Positions 34,101-46,181 are shown, numbered from the stretch's first letter. The stretch: 64,000 nt of DNA from Chaenocephalus aceratus (GCA_023974075.1 CM043793.1:8116788-8180787), one strand, 5' to 3'. Numbers and translations are program-made. Notes: a model not told the origin generated them from the letters alone.

Positions 34101-34432
34101 TGACCCTAACTGTTAGTGTAAACCAAGCATGTATGCTAGTTGTGTAGACATGGACACAAAGCATTATTTACATTGTAAATACGTATTAGCATTCTGATTG
34201 TTTTTTGTTCAACATTGAACATTTAACAGGACATGCTTTGATTTAATGTTTTAGTTCAAATGTGTAAAGTTGCCTTACCTTTACCAAACACGCTGGCAGT
34301 ATACAAGCACAATCCTTAAAAGACAGTAGCATAACTGTTATCAGACTGTAATCACAGTGCAAATTAAAGTGGTGCAAGGGGAAAACAACTGTGTAGTAGA
34401 AAAACACAGCATGTTGCTTTCAAAGTGGATAA

Positions 34433-34700
34433 AAGGAGCCCTATTATGCTCAGATTCAGGCTCATATAGTTGTATTTTGTTCCTCTATGTGACATGTTTC
34501 CACGCCTAATGTTCAGAAAGGTCTTTCATTTTCTCATACTGGCTGTGCTGCAGCAGCTTTTTCCACCCTCTCCATCTAATCATATCACTTACAATGTGTT
34601 AGAGCGCTAGCCTATTGGACTCACTCTGGATCATTTACATGCATACAAACACACACTATAGGAAAGGAAAAAACCAAAGAGCATAATACAGCCCCGTTAG
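34433..34700 (+). repeat. Short non-autonomous repeat, dispersed family
   Basis: Ends GGAGCCCTATTATGCTC and AGCATAATACAGCCCC are near inverted repeats. The interior matches 29690-29935 in reverse (GTGACATGTTTCCACGCC, CTGTGCTGCAGCAGC). Likely a MITE with a TIR of about 15 bp; no clear duplication read. Confidence 0.6.
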
Positions 34701-35485
34701 GTTTGCAGATTAAATCAAGTTTTCTCTGAATATTGTTGCACATTTTAATTTTGTAACACAGTGATTCACAAGCTAATTGTTATGTACAGTGACTGACTTT
34801 CTTAGTCGTCAATAAATGTTCCAGTTTGAGAAGCCTCAGAGGCTTGAGTTGTTGTTTTTCAGCGTGCTGGTTTTGGCTGCACTGCACATGAAGTAAACAG
34901 AATGCAGACATACGGGGTAATGGCACGGCAGTGTTCAAATTATAGGCTACAGATGGAACTTGCATACCAACCTCCAGTTGGCTCCAGCCATTTAATCAGC
35001 TGAAGGAGAAAGCTTGTATACAGAGTACAAATAGTGGTGGATAATCATCCATTTATCTTGAGCTCAGCAGAGACATATCTAGCATTTTTGATGTAGCTGC
35101 ATTAAAGTTATGATTATTGTGCGTATATTCAGCACAATTTCAATAAGTTCATCAAACAAATCTTTACTCGCTGTCACATCTGCAGGAAATTCACATCTCT
35201 CTATGTTTTGTTGTGAAATAAATATATCATGGTTAGACGCATTTCACTTTTTGATGATATTTTCTGTAGATTAGGCTATATCTCCTCTATTATGTCTGTT
35301 TTGCTATTTTCAATTCATTTATCAAATATAGCATTTTGGTAATTAATTCTTAGAAATCTGTACAAAAACAACAATATAGCCTACTGTGGTCTCAAATATA
35401 TTACTGAGGACATGACCTCAGATTGGCATGTCTCTAAAAAGCTTTACTTGGTCCATCATTTCTTTAGACGATCTTTGTTTCACAA
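34701..35485. other. Non-coding, AT-rich flank
   Basis: Nothing recognised. It precedes the GC-rich candidate promoter. Confidence 0.45.
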
Positions 35486-35489
35486 TTTA

Positions 35490-35840
35490 ATTTGGTTGGT
35501 GCATGCGCAGCCCCAACCTCCACTCCCCCCTGCGTTGGATGAGCGCTGACAGCAGGCTGGCCGGAGACCGTCAGCAGCCGCTGTTGTTGCCGCTTCCACT
35601 CCACGTTGTGAGACCGGATACAAACTGACACAAGTACGGGAATTCATTTCTGTAACGGACAACAAAAAGTGTTTTCTGAAAGCTTTTGGACACACTGAGC
35701 GCCGAGCCTACTCCTCCTCCTCCTACTATTCCCGGTGCTGAGCGGACTGTCAGTGAAGGTAAGTGTCCGCTTTTTGTGACAGTTTACGGTGCGGAGGGAG
35801 AGAGGGATGAACCGGTGTGCTTCCGCCGTGTTGACCGTCC
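35490..35840 (+). promoter_or_regulatory. Candidate CpG-rich promoter
   Basis: A local shift to GC- and CpG-rich sequence in AT-rich surroundings (GATGAGCGCTGACAGC, GCCGGAGACCGTCAGC, GTGTTGACCGTCCCGCACGG). TGCATGCGCA at 35500-35509 is close to the NRF1 site (GCGCATGCGC) found in many housekeeping promoters. No TATA box at a usual distance. The region includes a possible first exon. The orientation is inferred from the splice donor, so it could also be bidirectional. Confidence 0.45.
35515..35758 (+). other. Possible non-coding first exon with splice donor
   Basis: The segment ends CAGTGAAG followed by GTAAGTGT (GT at 35759-35760), a near-consensus vertebrate donor. It holds no long open frame, as expected for a 5' UTR exon. 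If right, the following kilobases are intron 1 of a host gene whose coding exons lie outside the window, or were not recognised. The start coordinate is a guess. Only RNA evidence can settle it. Confidence 0.35.
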
Positions 35841-37360
35841 CGCACGGCTCGGTTAACTTCAGCCTCCATGTGTGTTAGCTCTATTCGCGTGTTTAAATGT
35901 GTGGTTTTACTGAAGTCCACTCTTGTTAAGGATATGAACACAAAAAGGCAAGTTTTCAAAGGGCTGCATCTCGACCGTGCAACCCGCGTGGAGCTGATCG
36001 TTTTTAACATTTAAATAAATACCTTGCCGATTAGATATACTTTATTGTTTGCAAATTGGAGATTTCTTTCCGTCACAGCAGCATGCAGGTAAGACATTGC
36101 ACATGAATTAAAAGTGAAATAATAATAATGATAATAACATAAAATACAATAATAAAAAACAGTAAAGATATATCAGCAGAAACAAAACAGGCGAACAAAA
36201 CCGTGAGTATTCGATAATGAAAGATATATCTATACAGTATATCTATTGAATACACCAAATAAATATACAAATATACAGGATTGTACATTATGATCACAAC
36301 ATCACAAAATATGCTATTACAGGTAGCCCAACAGACTATCCAAATTAATTTCCCACAGTTTTTATGTTAAGTGCACTTGATTGTTTGTAGCCCCTGTGAC
36401 TCTGTAACTATTATCATGCTCAAAGACCTATAACACACTACAGGAAAGGGAAACCACAAAAAAACAACCAATCAGCAGTCCGTAAGTGTTTTCTGACTGT
36501 AGGAGACTGAACCTGGTTGCTGTAACTGTGAGGAGTTGCTTTCTCTGTAATAGGATTTGTACAGCTGTGTACATTTCATTCACACTGCCACTTTTATTTT
36601 TTATTTCTTTTGATGTTTTTCACAGATGTGAATGGAAACCATGTTATTTTCTCGGCCCTGGCTTGTATTAAAATAGTCCAAAAATGATACTGCTGTATCA
36701 TCTACTTAAATTTCAATTCGGATGCTTTTTATTTTTTACATGAAGGTCCAATGAAAGCAACTCTTAAGACGGTTGGTTAGTTGACAAAAAGGCAGCATGG
36801 TCCAAGAGAGATTGTCCGATAACATAATGTGTCCCCTGGTGTAGTGTCATCAAGACCCTCCCACAGTCCCACCCCCACCTGCTTAATGAGTGAAAGTATT
36901 TCATATTTTGAACCTCATAAACACTGAACAGTCCAACCTCCAGTGGGAGCCCGGTGTGCTCGGTAAGCAGTCCTAGCCCCCAGATCCCGGAGCAGGTGGC
37001 TCCTCTGAGGCCGAGGAATGTAAATAGAAACGGTAACCTGAGCCTAATGTTCGTCGACGGGTAGCCTCGGACCGGCTTTAGCTAAAAGTGTTGACGAGGA
37101 TGCAGGAGCAGCACTTGGTAATAAGGATCAAGTGTGTGTGTGACATTTTCTTTTCAATTAGAGTTGTCCTGTCCGGTGTGTAAGGAATACACCAATGTTT
37201 TCTTAACAGTAAATCCTCAGCAAAGATGCTGACAGAGGGTAGTAGCCTACCAGCGTGTTGAAGCTCAAAGTCAGATGAAGCTGCACAACCCTTTCTGTTG
37301 ATTAAGTTGATCAAAGTAGCTACATGAGCCTACTTATTACCATCTGGAACATTAGCTACT
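35841..37360. other. Non-coding stretch with retroelement tail
   Basis: 36033-36090 (GATATACTTTATTGTTTGCA ... GTCACAGCAGCATGC) resembles the reversed tail of a short fish retroelement. 36110-36300 is AT-rich. ACACACTACAGGAAAGGGAA at about 36432 is a scrap of the dispersed repeat seen at 34433. No gene recognised. Confidence 0.45.
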
Positions 37361-37364
37361 TTAA

Positions 37365-38319
37365 AGAGCCTGTGACACGAGTTTCCCCCATCATCCAAAC
37401 CCATCCATTTGAGTAAATATTGTCCCCTTGAAAACCGTTACTGAACTGATTTGGGATATTTGTACTTTGATAACCATTAATCTCCCTTCAATGTTGACCA
37501 TTTTCTGGATCTTCTCGGGGATTCTTCAAGTCCTGCCAAATGATGTGTGACGTCATTGCGGGCACAGCGCTCCAGCTGCACCGTTCAGTCAGGATCCCAG
37601 CATCTGCATGTAAACGCACGATGACGCACACAGCAGCACATCCGTGCATTTTATCCATTAATTTCCCCAACATTGTGGTAAAAAAACGTTGAATCCATGT
37701 TGTTGGTGTACTATAAGTACAAAAAGCATCGGTTTGTTTTCTCATCAGGAAATGCAGACCGATTCAAACAAACCATTTGTAATCATCATCCTCACGATCA
37801 TTTAATGTATCATATGTTCGCCGCATTGACATGAAAGCACTAATAAATGTAGTTTCATCCACTTGAGTTTACAACTACAAAAATAATCGATTTGTTTTTA
37901 TATCACATCTGACGGGAGGAAATTCAGCAGCTCTCACTCCCGATTTTTAATCCTAATGTAATCATCATCTTCACCACGATCATTTATGTTTATGTCGCCG
38001 AATTGACATGAAAGCACTGACAAATATGAATATACTGTAGTCAACTTCATTACAACGTTATTAACGTGCCTAAACTCAGTAATTCACCATGTCTACAGCA
38101 TGACAACACACTTTGTCCGTGTTTGGCTCTCTCGCCGCACAGTGAAGCGTTCCCACATTGACGTCACTTCCGGCTTCCCCCAAAACTTCAAAATGAGTCG
38201 AAGGAATTTCCCCGCGATGTTCGAAATTATTAATATTTATCGGAACGGTATCGCACCTTCTTTTTTAAGCTGACGGTTCGAGATTGCACAACAGTTGTTG
38301 GGAGGCTGTCACAGGCTCT
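37365..38319. mobile_element. 955-bp TTAA-flanked MITE
   Basis: Ends AGAGCCTGTGACA and the reverse complement TGTCACAGGCTCT, flanked by TTAA at 37361-37364 and 38320-38323. Interior sequences repeat in approximate symmetry (TAATCATCATC, GACATGAAAGCACT at 37829 and 38007). A GGCTTCTTG-type AT-rich flank follows. No transposase frame; TTAA target preference fits piggyBac- or Kolobok-like mobilisation. Confidence 0.8.
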
Positions 38320-38323
38320 TTAA

Positions 38324-39032
38324 GCTTAGCGTGAAGCCTTGTGACCGTGATAGTTTGTTTATAGCCATACGTTGGCTTCTTGCTTCTGCCGGTTGCATCT
38401 GAAGCTTTATGGGTTTTGAAAAGGCAATTTCTTAAACGTTTGTTTTCCAAAGATTGTAATGTACAGAAAATACTTGTCTGCAATATTTGCAAATCCTATT
38501 TTAAAAAAAAAAAAAAAAAGAATCCCATTGCATTTTGCCAAGTGAGCCCTGTGTAGTTGCAATATAATAATTTAATTGATCTTTTTAGTCTTTTTATGAT
38601 TGCATCATTTGTTTGTATTCATAATTGTTGACGGATTATATGCTTTTGTACATTTCTGGATATTTTATTGTGTCGTAGATAGGGGACAGGAATTCAACCC
38701 CTATAAACATTGTGGCATTGATTACTGATGCCGATGGGAAATATGAGATAACATTTGATGTCCAGAGCAGGTAATTGTAGTTCCGATAACTTCAGCACCA
38801 GAACAAATACTTGATGATTAATCTATTTGTCAGTAGACAGAAAATGACTCAACAGTTATTTGGATCATTTTAAATTGTAGGATGACAGATGTTCCCCAGC
38901 TGTGAGCTTGGAAACCAATAACAGATGGACGATGAAAACTTAATTTCATCACCGTGATAATATGATCTTGCATGTGGTACATAATAACACTTTATAAAAC
39001 GGACAAGTCTAATCAAGCAATCTCATTGGTTC
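38324..39032. other. Non-coding stretch
   Basis: Includes an A17-type homopolymer at about 38503-38519. Nothing else recognised. Confidence 0.45.
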
Positions 39033-39647
39033 TTAGCCGTGATATAATGAGCGTATATCACGGGTAGAATTGTAGTTACTTTTCACAAGTCAGTATCCCT
39101 CCGCATCTGAGAAAAGCTACAACCGTTACAGCTGTTACATTACGTCCGTTACAAAAGGTTAACTTCGACCTCCGGGGGGGTCTTACTATGGAGGAGGGGA
39201 TTGAGGAGTGCCTATCTCCAGAAAAAAAGCACCTAAACGACGACATGCAACTACGTGAAGAGCAGGTAGACCAACTGGAAAAGTACCACCACTCAAAAGC
39301 TTTCTGATGCGGGTCTTGAAACAAAGCCGAGACATTATGACCGTTTGTGGCCACAGGTGCGAAAGCTCTCTCCAGAGCTACTGGAAGCCGAATCTCGGGG
39401 ACCGGAGAAAGTGGAGCAATATTCTCACCACGCCAAGCAACAGCCTAATACAACCTCAACCTGTACAAGTAACCTCGTAAGCCATGCTACTGATGCTGGA
39501 CAGTTTTTCAGTGGGTGTATCATAAACGGCAACATACACATTAATGTAAATAAATAGCCAAATAATGGATCAACGCTCTCTGTCTAATATGATCGTGTCT
39601 GGCCGAATCACGCCCCTTAGCTGTGATATAATGAGCATATATCACGG
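39033..39647. repeat. Repeat bounded by direct copies of a palindromic motif
   Basis: TTAGCCGTGATATAATGAGC at 39033 and TTAGCTGTGATATAATGAGC at 39617 are direct copies, and each is itself an imperfect palindrome (CCGTGATAT ... ATATCACGG). Between them lie two short plus-strand frames, 39188-39307 (MEEGIEECLSPEKKHLNDDM...) and 39345-39557 (ends GQFFSGCIINGNIHINVNK). I do not recognise either peptide. Probably a transposon remnant of unknown class. Confidence 0.5.
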
Positions 39648-40502
39648 CCTGTCGTGAGCATTGCTTAATTATATCGGTTTACATACCTTTTTTTTTTAGT
39701 ATTGATTAGGCTATTGCATAAAGATATAAGGCCATTTTTCATTGTAGAGTTACATCTTTGAAACACTTCTGGATTTATGAAGTTGGCCTGAAAACAACCC
39801 GAGTCCCCACTTTGTCATTCTACAACATGTCCGCTGGAGCATCATCACCCCCCCATGATATCTTGACGTCTTTGATAATCCCTCTTGCTGCTCTTCAATC
39901 TTAATGATGAGAAATAAGTATTCTCCAAATAGTTTCTGTCCTTTCAGCATGAAGACCCAAACACATTTAGAGGATGATGTGAAAGTCAAACCCACCATGG
40001 TAACCAGACTTATGCGCTGCATGTAATAGTCTGCAGAGGCTCACATCTCAAAGGCCATGCCAGAGGGAGTTTCTGTCCCTCACTGCCATATTTGAACTAA
40101 GAAACAAACAGAAACAAACACACTGTTTGTTAATAAAACGATAAGTAAAACAACAGAAAAATTAAAATACAATCTTTAAATAATACATTAATGTTTAAAT
40201 CAATTACCCAAAACTAATGGCACATGTGTTCTGATTCTAGCTTCTCAACTGTTAGGGTTTGCTGATATCTTTTGATTTATTTATGATTTTCAATAGAATA
40301 TATTTTAGTTTCAGTCTTTTTTAGCCGTCTGTGTTGACCAAAGAGATTTTACATGGCTGAGACTGAATACATATGTGGGGCCTCTATCATTATTTAGTTT
40401 TGAATATAATCATCTCATGCTTCAGACACAGGATTAAGACCATTGGGTTCCACGGACTGTGAGTTCCAATACCAGTTCTGCTGTACCATTAAGTATGCTA
40501 GG
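39648..40502. other. Non-coding stretch
   Basis: Short frames only (for example minus 39750-40022); nothing recognised. Confidence 0.45.
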
Positions 40503-40510
40503 GAAATAAT

Positions 40511-41334
40511 TAGAGATGTCCCGATCCGATCACGTGATCGGGGATCGGAGCCGATCACGTGATTTTCAAAAGATCGGGGATCGGGAGAAAAAAATCGGGG
40601 ATCGGGATTTTTCTTTTTTTTTTTTTTTATAAATTTTTTTTTTTTCATTTAATGTTACAAAACAAAAATGACCATGTTCACGTCTTAAAGTCATCCTGAG
40701 GACTTAGTTTTGGTTTAAAATTACACAACATCATGTATGTGTTGCTTTCTTTGGGCTTGTTTTCAGACCTGGTTGCTTATTTCTCTGAAATCTGGCAACA
40801 GAGTGGGCGCAGTGTCTAATAGTAGCAGTAAGCTAGCGAGAGGCTACGTTCAGCTGGTGACTCGGGAGTCGGGACAGAGAAAATGTCAGGAGTTTGGAAG
40901 TATTATAAAATTGAAAGCGAAGGCAGTGTAACAGCCAGATGCAATGTTTGCAAGGCAGAGGTTCCGCGTGGTGGAAAGAACAGAGCTACGTTCAACACGA
41001 CCAATCTAATACGCCACCTGAGAAACAAACACCAACAACAACACGACGAGTACACAGCGGCCACTCGGGGAACGGCACTGAAACAACCGACACTTTCAGA
41101 GACTTCTAAAAGGAAAGAGAAACGGCCCCAGAACAGTGAAAAGGCCAACACAATAACAGCCAAGATAGCTGAATTCATCGCGTTGGATGACCAGCCGTTA
41201 TCTTACCTTTTTTTTTTTTTTCTCTTAATGCATTGCATAAAGATCGGATCGGGAAAAATCGGTATCGGCAGATTGTCAAAATCAAATGATCGGAATCGGA
41301 TCGGGAGCAAAAAAAGGTGATCGGGACATCCCTA
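40511..41334 (+). mobile_element. 824-bp hAT with BED-finger frame
   Basis: Tips TAGAGATGTCCCGATCCG and (reverse complement) TAGGGATGTCCCGATCACC. Exact 8-bp duplication GAAATAAT at 40503-40510 and 41335-41342. Subterminal GATCGGGG/CGATCCG strings mark a common fish hAT family. The catalytic centre and C-terminus of the transposase are deleted; only the DNA-binding N-terminus remains. Confidence 0.92.
40883..41203 (+). CDS. BED zinc-finger N-terminus of hAT transposase
   Basis: 107 codons from ATG to DDQPLS, in frame and without stops, then reading into a T-rich run. The BED finger has ligands C20, C23, H45 and H50 (CNVCKAEV ... NLIRHLRNKH), with the typical aromatic start VWKYYK. A Ser/Lys-rich linker (LSETSKRKEKRPQNSEK) follows, as in full transposases ahead of the RNase-H-like catalytic domain, which is missing. 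In the complete enzyme the finger binds the transposon ends. An isolated BED domain could bind but not cut. The frame continues to 41320 through element-end sequence. Confidence 0.75.
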
Positions 41335-41342
41335 GAAATAAT

Positions 41343-42212
41343 CACTGTATACTAATTCATAGTATGACAAAAGCAGTATTCCAAAGAACACCTGCATCCG
41401 TCATCCTTTTTGATTTATTTATGTCTCGTTTTGGCATTGACCTTACAACAACATTTACATATAGTGGTGTAAAAACCTGGGAAATATCGACCACACATAA
41501 CATCGCACCCACATTAATTATGAGTGGATATAAATATTTAATGATGGCCGCATCAGCATATTGTGTACTTATCCTGTCATGCGTTTGCTTCAACAGCACC
41601 TCTTCAGTGTAACTGAACAGATCTGTTGAGGAAAGGCAGTGAAACCTGAGCAGAGGTTCCTGCTGCCATCGCCTCCATCTTCTCTCATTTCAGCTCCCTC
41701 TTATTTCACCCACCCTTAGAGCCTGGAGAGCTCAACTCATCGTGCACTTTAAACGTCTGAAAGTAGCCTCGTACGTAGAGCTTGTATGATGACGGAATAG
41801 ATGGAATCAGATCTGATGTGAAATAACTACCTCATCATCCGGGACACGGTGTTTTCCCAGAGGATGTCTCTTCTCCTGAGCTGTTTGATGTTCTCAGAAA
41901 ACACAAACCCTGCAGCCCTCTGGTTTTTGGAAATGTGATCGCTGCCAGTCGGCTGCTTCTGCCAGCACTGGGACTTGTTTACAAAACCCCTCATGGACTT
42001 CCATCATAGGGCCATGAGCTCACACGCTACATTTTACCCTTTAAGACATGCTGTTGGATCACAGAACAATCCCAAATTCATATTCAAGCTTACCCTCCTA
42101 TATCAGAACTCAAAACGGATACATCTTTGTTGATGTTTTGCAGATCAGTGAAGACGGTTTAAAGGGCGCTTAGTGAATTAATTAGCAGACCGAATCTTCC
42201 CAGTAAGAGATA
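41343..42212. other. Non-coding stretch
   Basis: No recognisable frame or repeat boundaries. Ends at the duplication of the next hAT. Confidence 0.45.
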
Positions 42213-42843
42213 ACCATTTGCAGTGGCGAGCGAGCCGTGCCTTTTATACCTAGGCCCCTCTGACCAATCAGCTCCTGTCTTCACAGTAACTCGCAGAGAC
42301 GGCTAAAGGAGCTTCTTTAACCCTTCACATTCCAACAGAAACTGTACAGGCAGATTTTAAGGATTTATTTCTTTGGACATTTTATATTAAATACAATTAA
42401 ATCAAGTTATTTTGGTAAAACTAATGAAAAATATAACTAAAAAAATATTTGTTTTCTTTTTTTTCTTTATGTTTTCAAATATTATCTTTTTGAATATCTT
42501 AGGCCAGTGTTCACCAACTGGCGGCCCGCGGGCCACATCCGGCCCGCCAGACATTCTCATCCGGCCCGCACGACGGGGGTGACTGTGGCGTTGGCGGAGT
42601 GGTTACTGCATTCGCCTCCCACCCATTTTTTCATGTCTCGTGAGTAAGGTGCAGTACCGGAGTCCAACAGAGAGGCAGCAGCTGCGGGTCAGTAGGCTGC
42701 GTACTGCGAAACCTTCCCTGCCTTGAACAAGAATTGATCCTTCGTTGTGTAGAGTCTGGTTAATGCGGTCCGCACCACAGCAGTAGCCCCGCTGCGACAG
42801 AGTCCAACAGAGAGGCAGGAGCTGCGGGAGAGTAGCCTAGAAG

Positions 42844-43753
42844 CAGGGTTGGGTTGTAACGGAATACATGTAACGGCGTTACGCAATCGGAATACAAAAG
42901 TCAAGTAGGCTAACTGTATTCAGCTGGCGTTTCATATGAAAAACGAGTAATCTGATTACAGTTACTTTCGTAAACCTGAAGTGAATACATTTTGGAATAC
43001 TTATTGGAATTATTGGTGGAAAAGTTTCCTCACAAAATGTAATATTCATTACCGGCAAAACTGTGTGCACACTGCACAGCGCTGCAGCATGTCTGTGAGC
43101 GAGAGAGAGATGCAGCGTGTCTGTGAGGCCCCGCCCCCGCACGCAGATGAGAGAGAGAGATCTCTTTTAAAATATATTGAAAGTTAGAAACGGAGATGGT
43201 TAGATAAATTGTGCAAGATAACGTTTATGTAGCATTTCTTTATTGTCGAGATGATGACATTTATAACGGGATGAAATCAAAGTGAATGGCCTGCTGCTGC
43301 TGAATGCATGGGGCAAGTGACTGAAAAAAGTTTTAAAAGTTATTACATCGTTTCAGATAATAAATAATAATGATAATTCATTCTATTTAGGGGCGCCTTT
43401 CAAAGCACCCAAGGATACCTTACAATTCATAACATATTCCAAGGAAAGGTTTTAAGACAGTACAAAGAATGCAGTCTGGGTGATGTTTTTGATGTGGGTG
43501 CAGATGAGAGAGCTGTCAGAATGACACCAAGATGTTGTGTTTGAGTTCTTGATAAGCCATGAAAACAGTAAAATAAGTGTCTCCTGTTCACCAAAACATA
43601 TCCATCTGTTATGGAAAAAGAAAGTATTCCAAAAGTATTCTAAAAGTAATCTGAATACCTTTTTTAAGACACGAACTGTAACTGTATTCAAATTACTTTC
43701 AGAGCATGTATTCAGTAACTGATTACATTTACAAAGTAACCCTCCCAACCCTG
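42844..43753. mobile_element. 910-bp hAT nested in the composite
   Basis: Tips CAGGGTTGGGTTGTAACGG and (reverse complement) CAGGGTTGGGAGGGTTACTT. Exact 8-bp duplication CCTAGAAG at 42836-42843 and 43754-43761. Subterminal GAATACATTT and GTAATCAGTTAC strings. It holds an L2 scrap at about 43366-43560. Confidence 0.93.
43366..43560 (-). repeat. L2 scrap inside the nested hAT
   Basis: AATAATGATAATTCATTC then GGGGCGCCTTTCAAAGC gives an L2-like 3' end. Antisense coding near 43495-43560 reads SDSSLICTHIKNI, alignable with the L2 RT stretch LDSSLTFNSHIRST. Confidence 0.55.
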
Positions 43754-44104
43754 CCTAGAAGTGATCGTTCGTTAGCGTGAAGAGTCTGCTAAGCTTTATG
43801 CGGTCCGCAATACCTGAGCGTGCTCCACTAGCACCCCCCCCCCCCACTTCAAAATTCTGGGCTATATAAAAATCGCTGGCCCGCGATAGTGTCTATTGGA
43901 TACATTTTGGCCCTTGGACAAATGTAGTTGGTGATCCCTGTCTTAGGCCCTCAGAGGGCCCTGACAGCTCGCCACTGACCATTTATGTAATGTATAAATA
44001 ATTGGTTTAATGTTGCCATTTTTGTTTATGCATCCACCAATCCAACATTTTCTTTGTCAAATCTCCCATATTCAACTTACAGTAAGTCAACCTGATATAT
44101 TTAA

Positions 44105-44461
44105 AGGTGGGGTAGGTAAGTTTCAGAAACCGGCTCGAGATACACTTTTTGTTATATTCCATGGAATGCTCTTAACATCCCGATAGCAATGAATATCTGA
44201 AGTGCTTTGACAAAAAATCCATACAAAAATGTCATCTGTAGAAGCCGTAATACTGTAAAAAGTACAACCACCGATTGGATGGCCTACCTGCCTGTCAGCC
44301 TTCCATCGGGGCACAAACTTATCTCGTGCCCTCATTGGTCATGTGCGCGTTCGTGTGTGTTGGAGGAGGGGCTCTATAAGGAAGTGGCAGATTTTCTCCG
44401 GTTGTGTATTTTCAAATTCTAGCGATCTCGAGCCGGTTTCTCAAACTTACCTACCCCACCT
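44105..44461. mobile_element. TTAA-flanked MITE, copy 3
   Basis: Ends AGGTGGGGTAGGT and ACCTACCCCACCT, TTAA at 44101-44104 and 44462-44465. Same orientation as the copy at 21827, with a small internal deletion near 44270. Confidence 0.87.
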
Positions 44462-44465
44462 TTAA

Positions 44466-46181
44466 GTCCGATATTATCTTTCTCTTTTAGCTCTGACTCC
44501 CGAGGAAGGTATACAGGTATACAGTGATGCGGAAATGACTCTTTAAACCCTAAAGTGACTGAGCATTTACCAACCCGGTTCAGTTGTCTCGAACTCAGCG
44601 GTTTTTTGAACACGCTTGTTGATAGAAGCCTGAAATATGTTCTGTGGTTAACACAACCTGAAGAGATTTAAACGTTTTATTCTCTGACATATAATCCATC
44701 TGTAAATATCCCACTCGTGAATGTCTGAAGCTTCTATGTATCATAAAAACGGCTGTTGCTAACAATTGAATAAAAGAGACTACAAAACGTCACCATGCCG
44801 ACACAAAACTGCCAAAACAGTAAGCTGAACAATGCCGAAAAACTCGTAGAGCTGATGGGAAGTCAACTACAGAGTTAGGGGATAATCCTCTGGGACTTAG
44901 TCATTTTGAATATCCTCTTTTACAAAACACATACGACATTGATGTATTTGTAATTTAAAATATTGATCAGTCAAGCTTTAATATTCGGCATTAGCAACAG
45001 TTGAGAATTCACTGGTGCAGTCTCTCCACTACCAATGCTCTGAATAATAAATGAACAGGTAATACTCCTTTAAGCAGCTCAGGTAATCTCTACTTTAATC
45101 ACTATGTGCTGACTTTGAAACCACACTAAGGTCTTATTAGGTTTGAGCATTTTAAAGTTTTGTTGCAACTACATTATCAGTGCTCTAAAAGCCGGTTCAA
45201 TTCTGGTTGTGGTGTGGTAAAAGTCTGACTTCCAAACCAGATAAAATAGACAAATAGCAACAACTTTCGAAATAGATTATTGGTCATCATGAGTCATGAC
45301 CAATCAGCAGACAACCAGTTGGTTTCAATATCTATACAATAATGAGATAAACTGTAGATTCCCCGCACCAGGCGCTGTCACTCCCCTAAGATATCCCTCT
45401 CATCTCTTTTAAGTTCTGTTCAGCTCGAGGAACATGAGTGCTGCTTGTTTGAGGCTCGCAGAAAAAGAGACCCACAGGGAAGCAAAGCACTTTGCCAGCA
45501 AATTCACAGGGATGGGTATACACACAGGCATTTCTGCTCCGGTAGCATTCAGCCAGGCCTCCGAGGTGAAGGACAACTTGTACAGTCTCATAAGCATAAA
45601 GAATGGATTTCAGTTTTCACTGATGTATTGAGTCAAATGTGGCCCTTTTATTCACAATCATCTCTCCTGCCAAATCCCTGAATCTAACTTTATGAAGAAA
45701 CCTGCAATAGCTTTTGTACTTTACAGATCGTTTTGGCAATTTAATGTATTAGCAATATCCAGTTACTGTTTTGAAGAGGTGCTGACCTAAAGAACATTTG
45801 ACTGGTCTCAGTAGGGAGTTTTACTTTCTTACTGAATCTAAATTATATTCAGCTTTTCCACTCTCTCAAGGCCATCAACATTTATCTGGCTTGAGAAAAT
45901 GTTAAGTAGACGCACATGAGAGCAACCTATCCAGGTACTTTCCCTCTATGTCATGGCCATGCCCCTTTTTTGGGTGAAAACATTCCCTCTGATTTGACTG
46001 CCGGTAAATACAGATTTACATATTCTTAAGTTTTCAATAATCACATCAAACATTTAAGAATAGTGTGCATTTTTCTAAAATGAGCAAAATTAAGATGGTC
46101 ATTCAGTGAAACAATTTCACAAAGTCATTGGAGATTGATGATCGGTGCATATATAGTTACATTGAAAACCGCTGCTCTATA
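44466..46181. other. Non-coding stretch
   Basis: A 65-codon frame at 45434-45631 has no motif I recognise. The rest is AT-rich without clear repeats. Confidence 0.45.

Larger units (their letters stand above)
42505..43940. mobile_element. hAT composite, copy 2 (1,436 bp)
   Basis: Tips CAGTGTTCACCAACTGGCGG and (reverse complement) CAGGGATCACCAACTACA. Exact 8-bp duplication TCTTAGGC at 42497-42504 and 43941-43948. Same composite as 7639-8582 but with the nested hAT complete. No transposase frame. Confidence 0.93.
42221..43977. mobile_element. Outer hAT shell of a nested stack
   Basis: Tips CAGTGGCGAGCGAGCCG and (reverse complement) CAGTGGCGAGCTGTCAGGG. The flanks ACCATTTG (42213-42220) and ACCATTTA (43978-43985) match at 7 of 8 bases. 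About 280 bp of its own left part and 37 bp of its right part remain visible around the next element. Confidence 0.78.

Noticed and set aside
45434..45631. Possible small host exon (MSAACLRLAEKETHREAKHF start)
   Set aside because: No recognised homology, no good flanking splice sites, and an equally long frame on the other strand.
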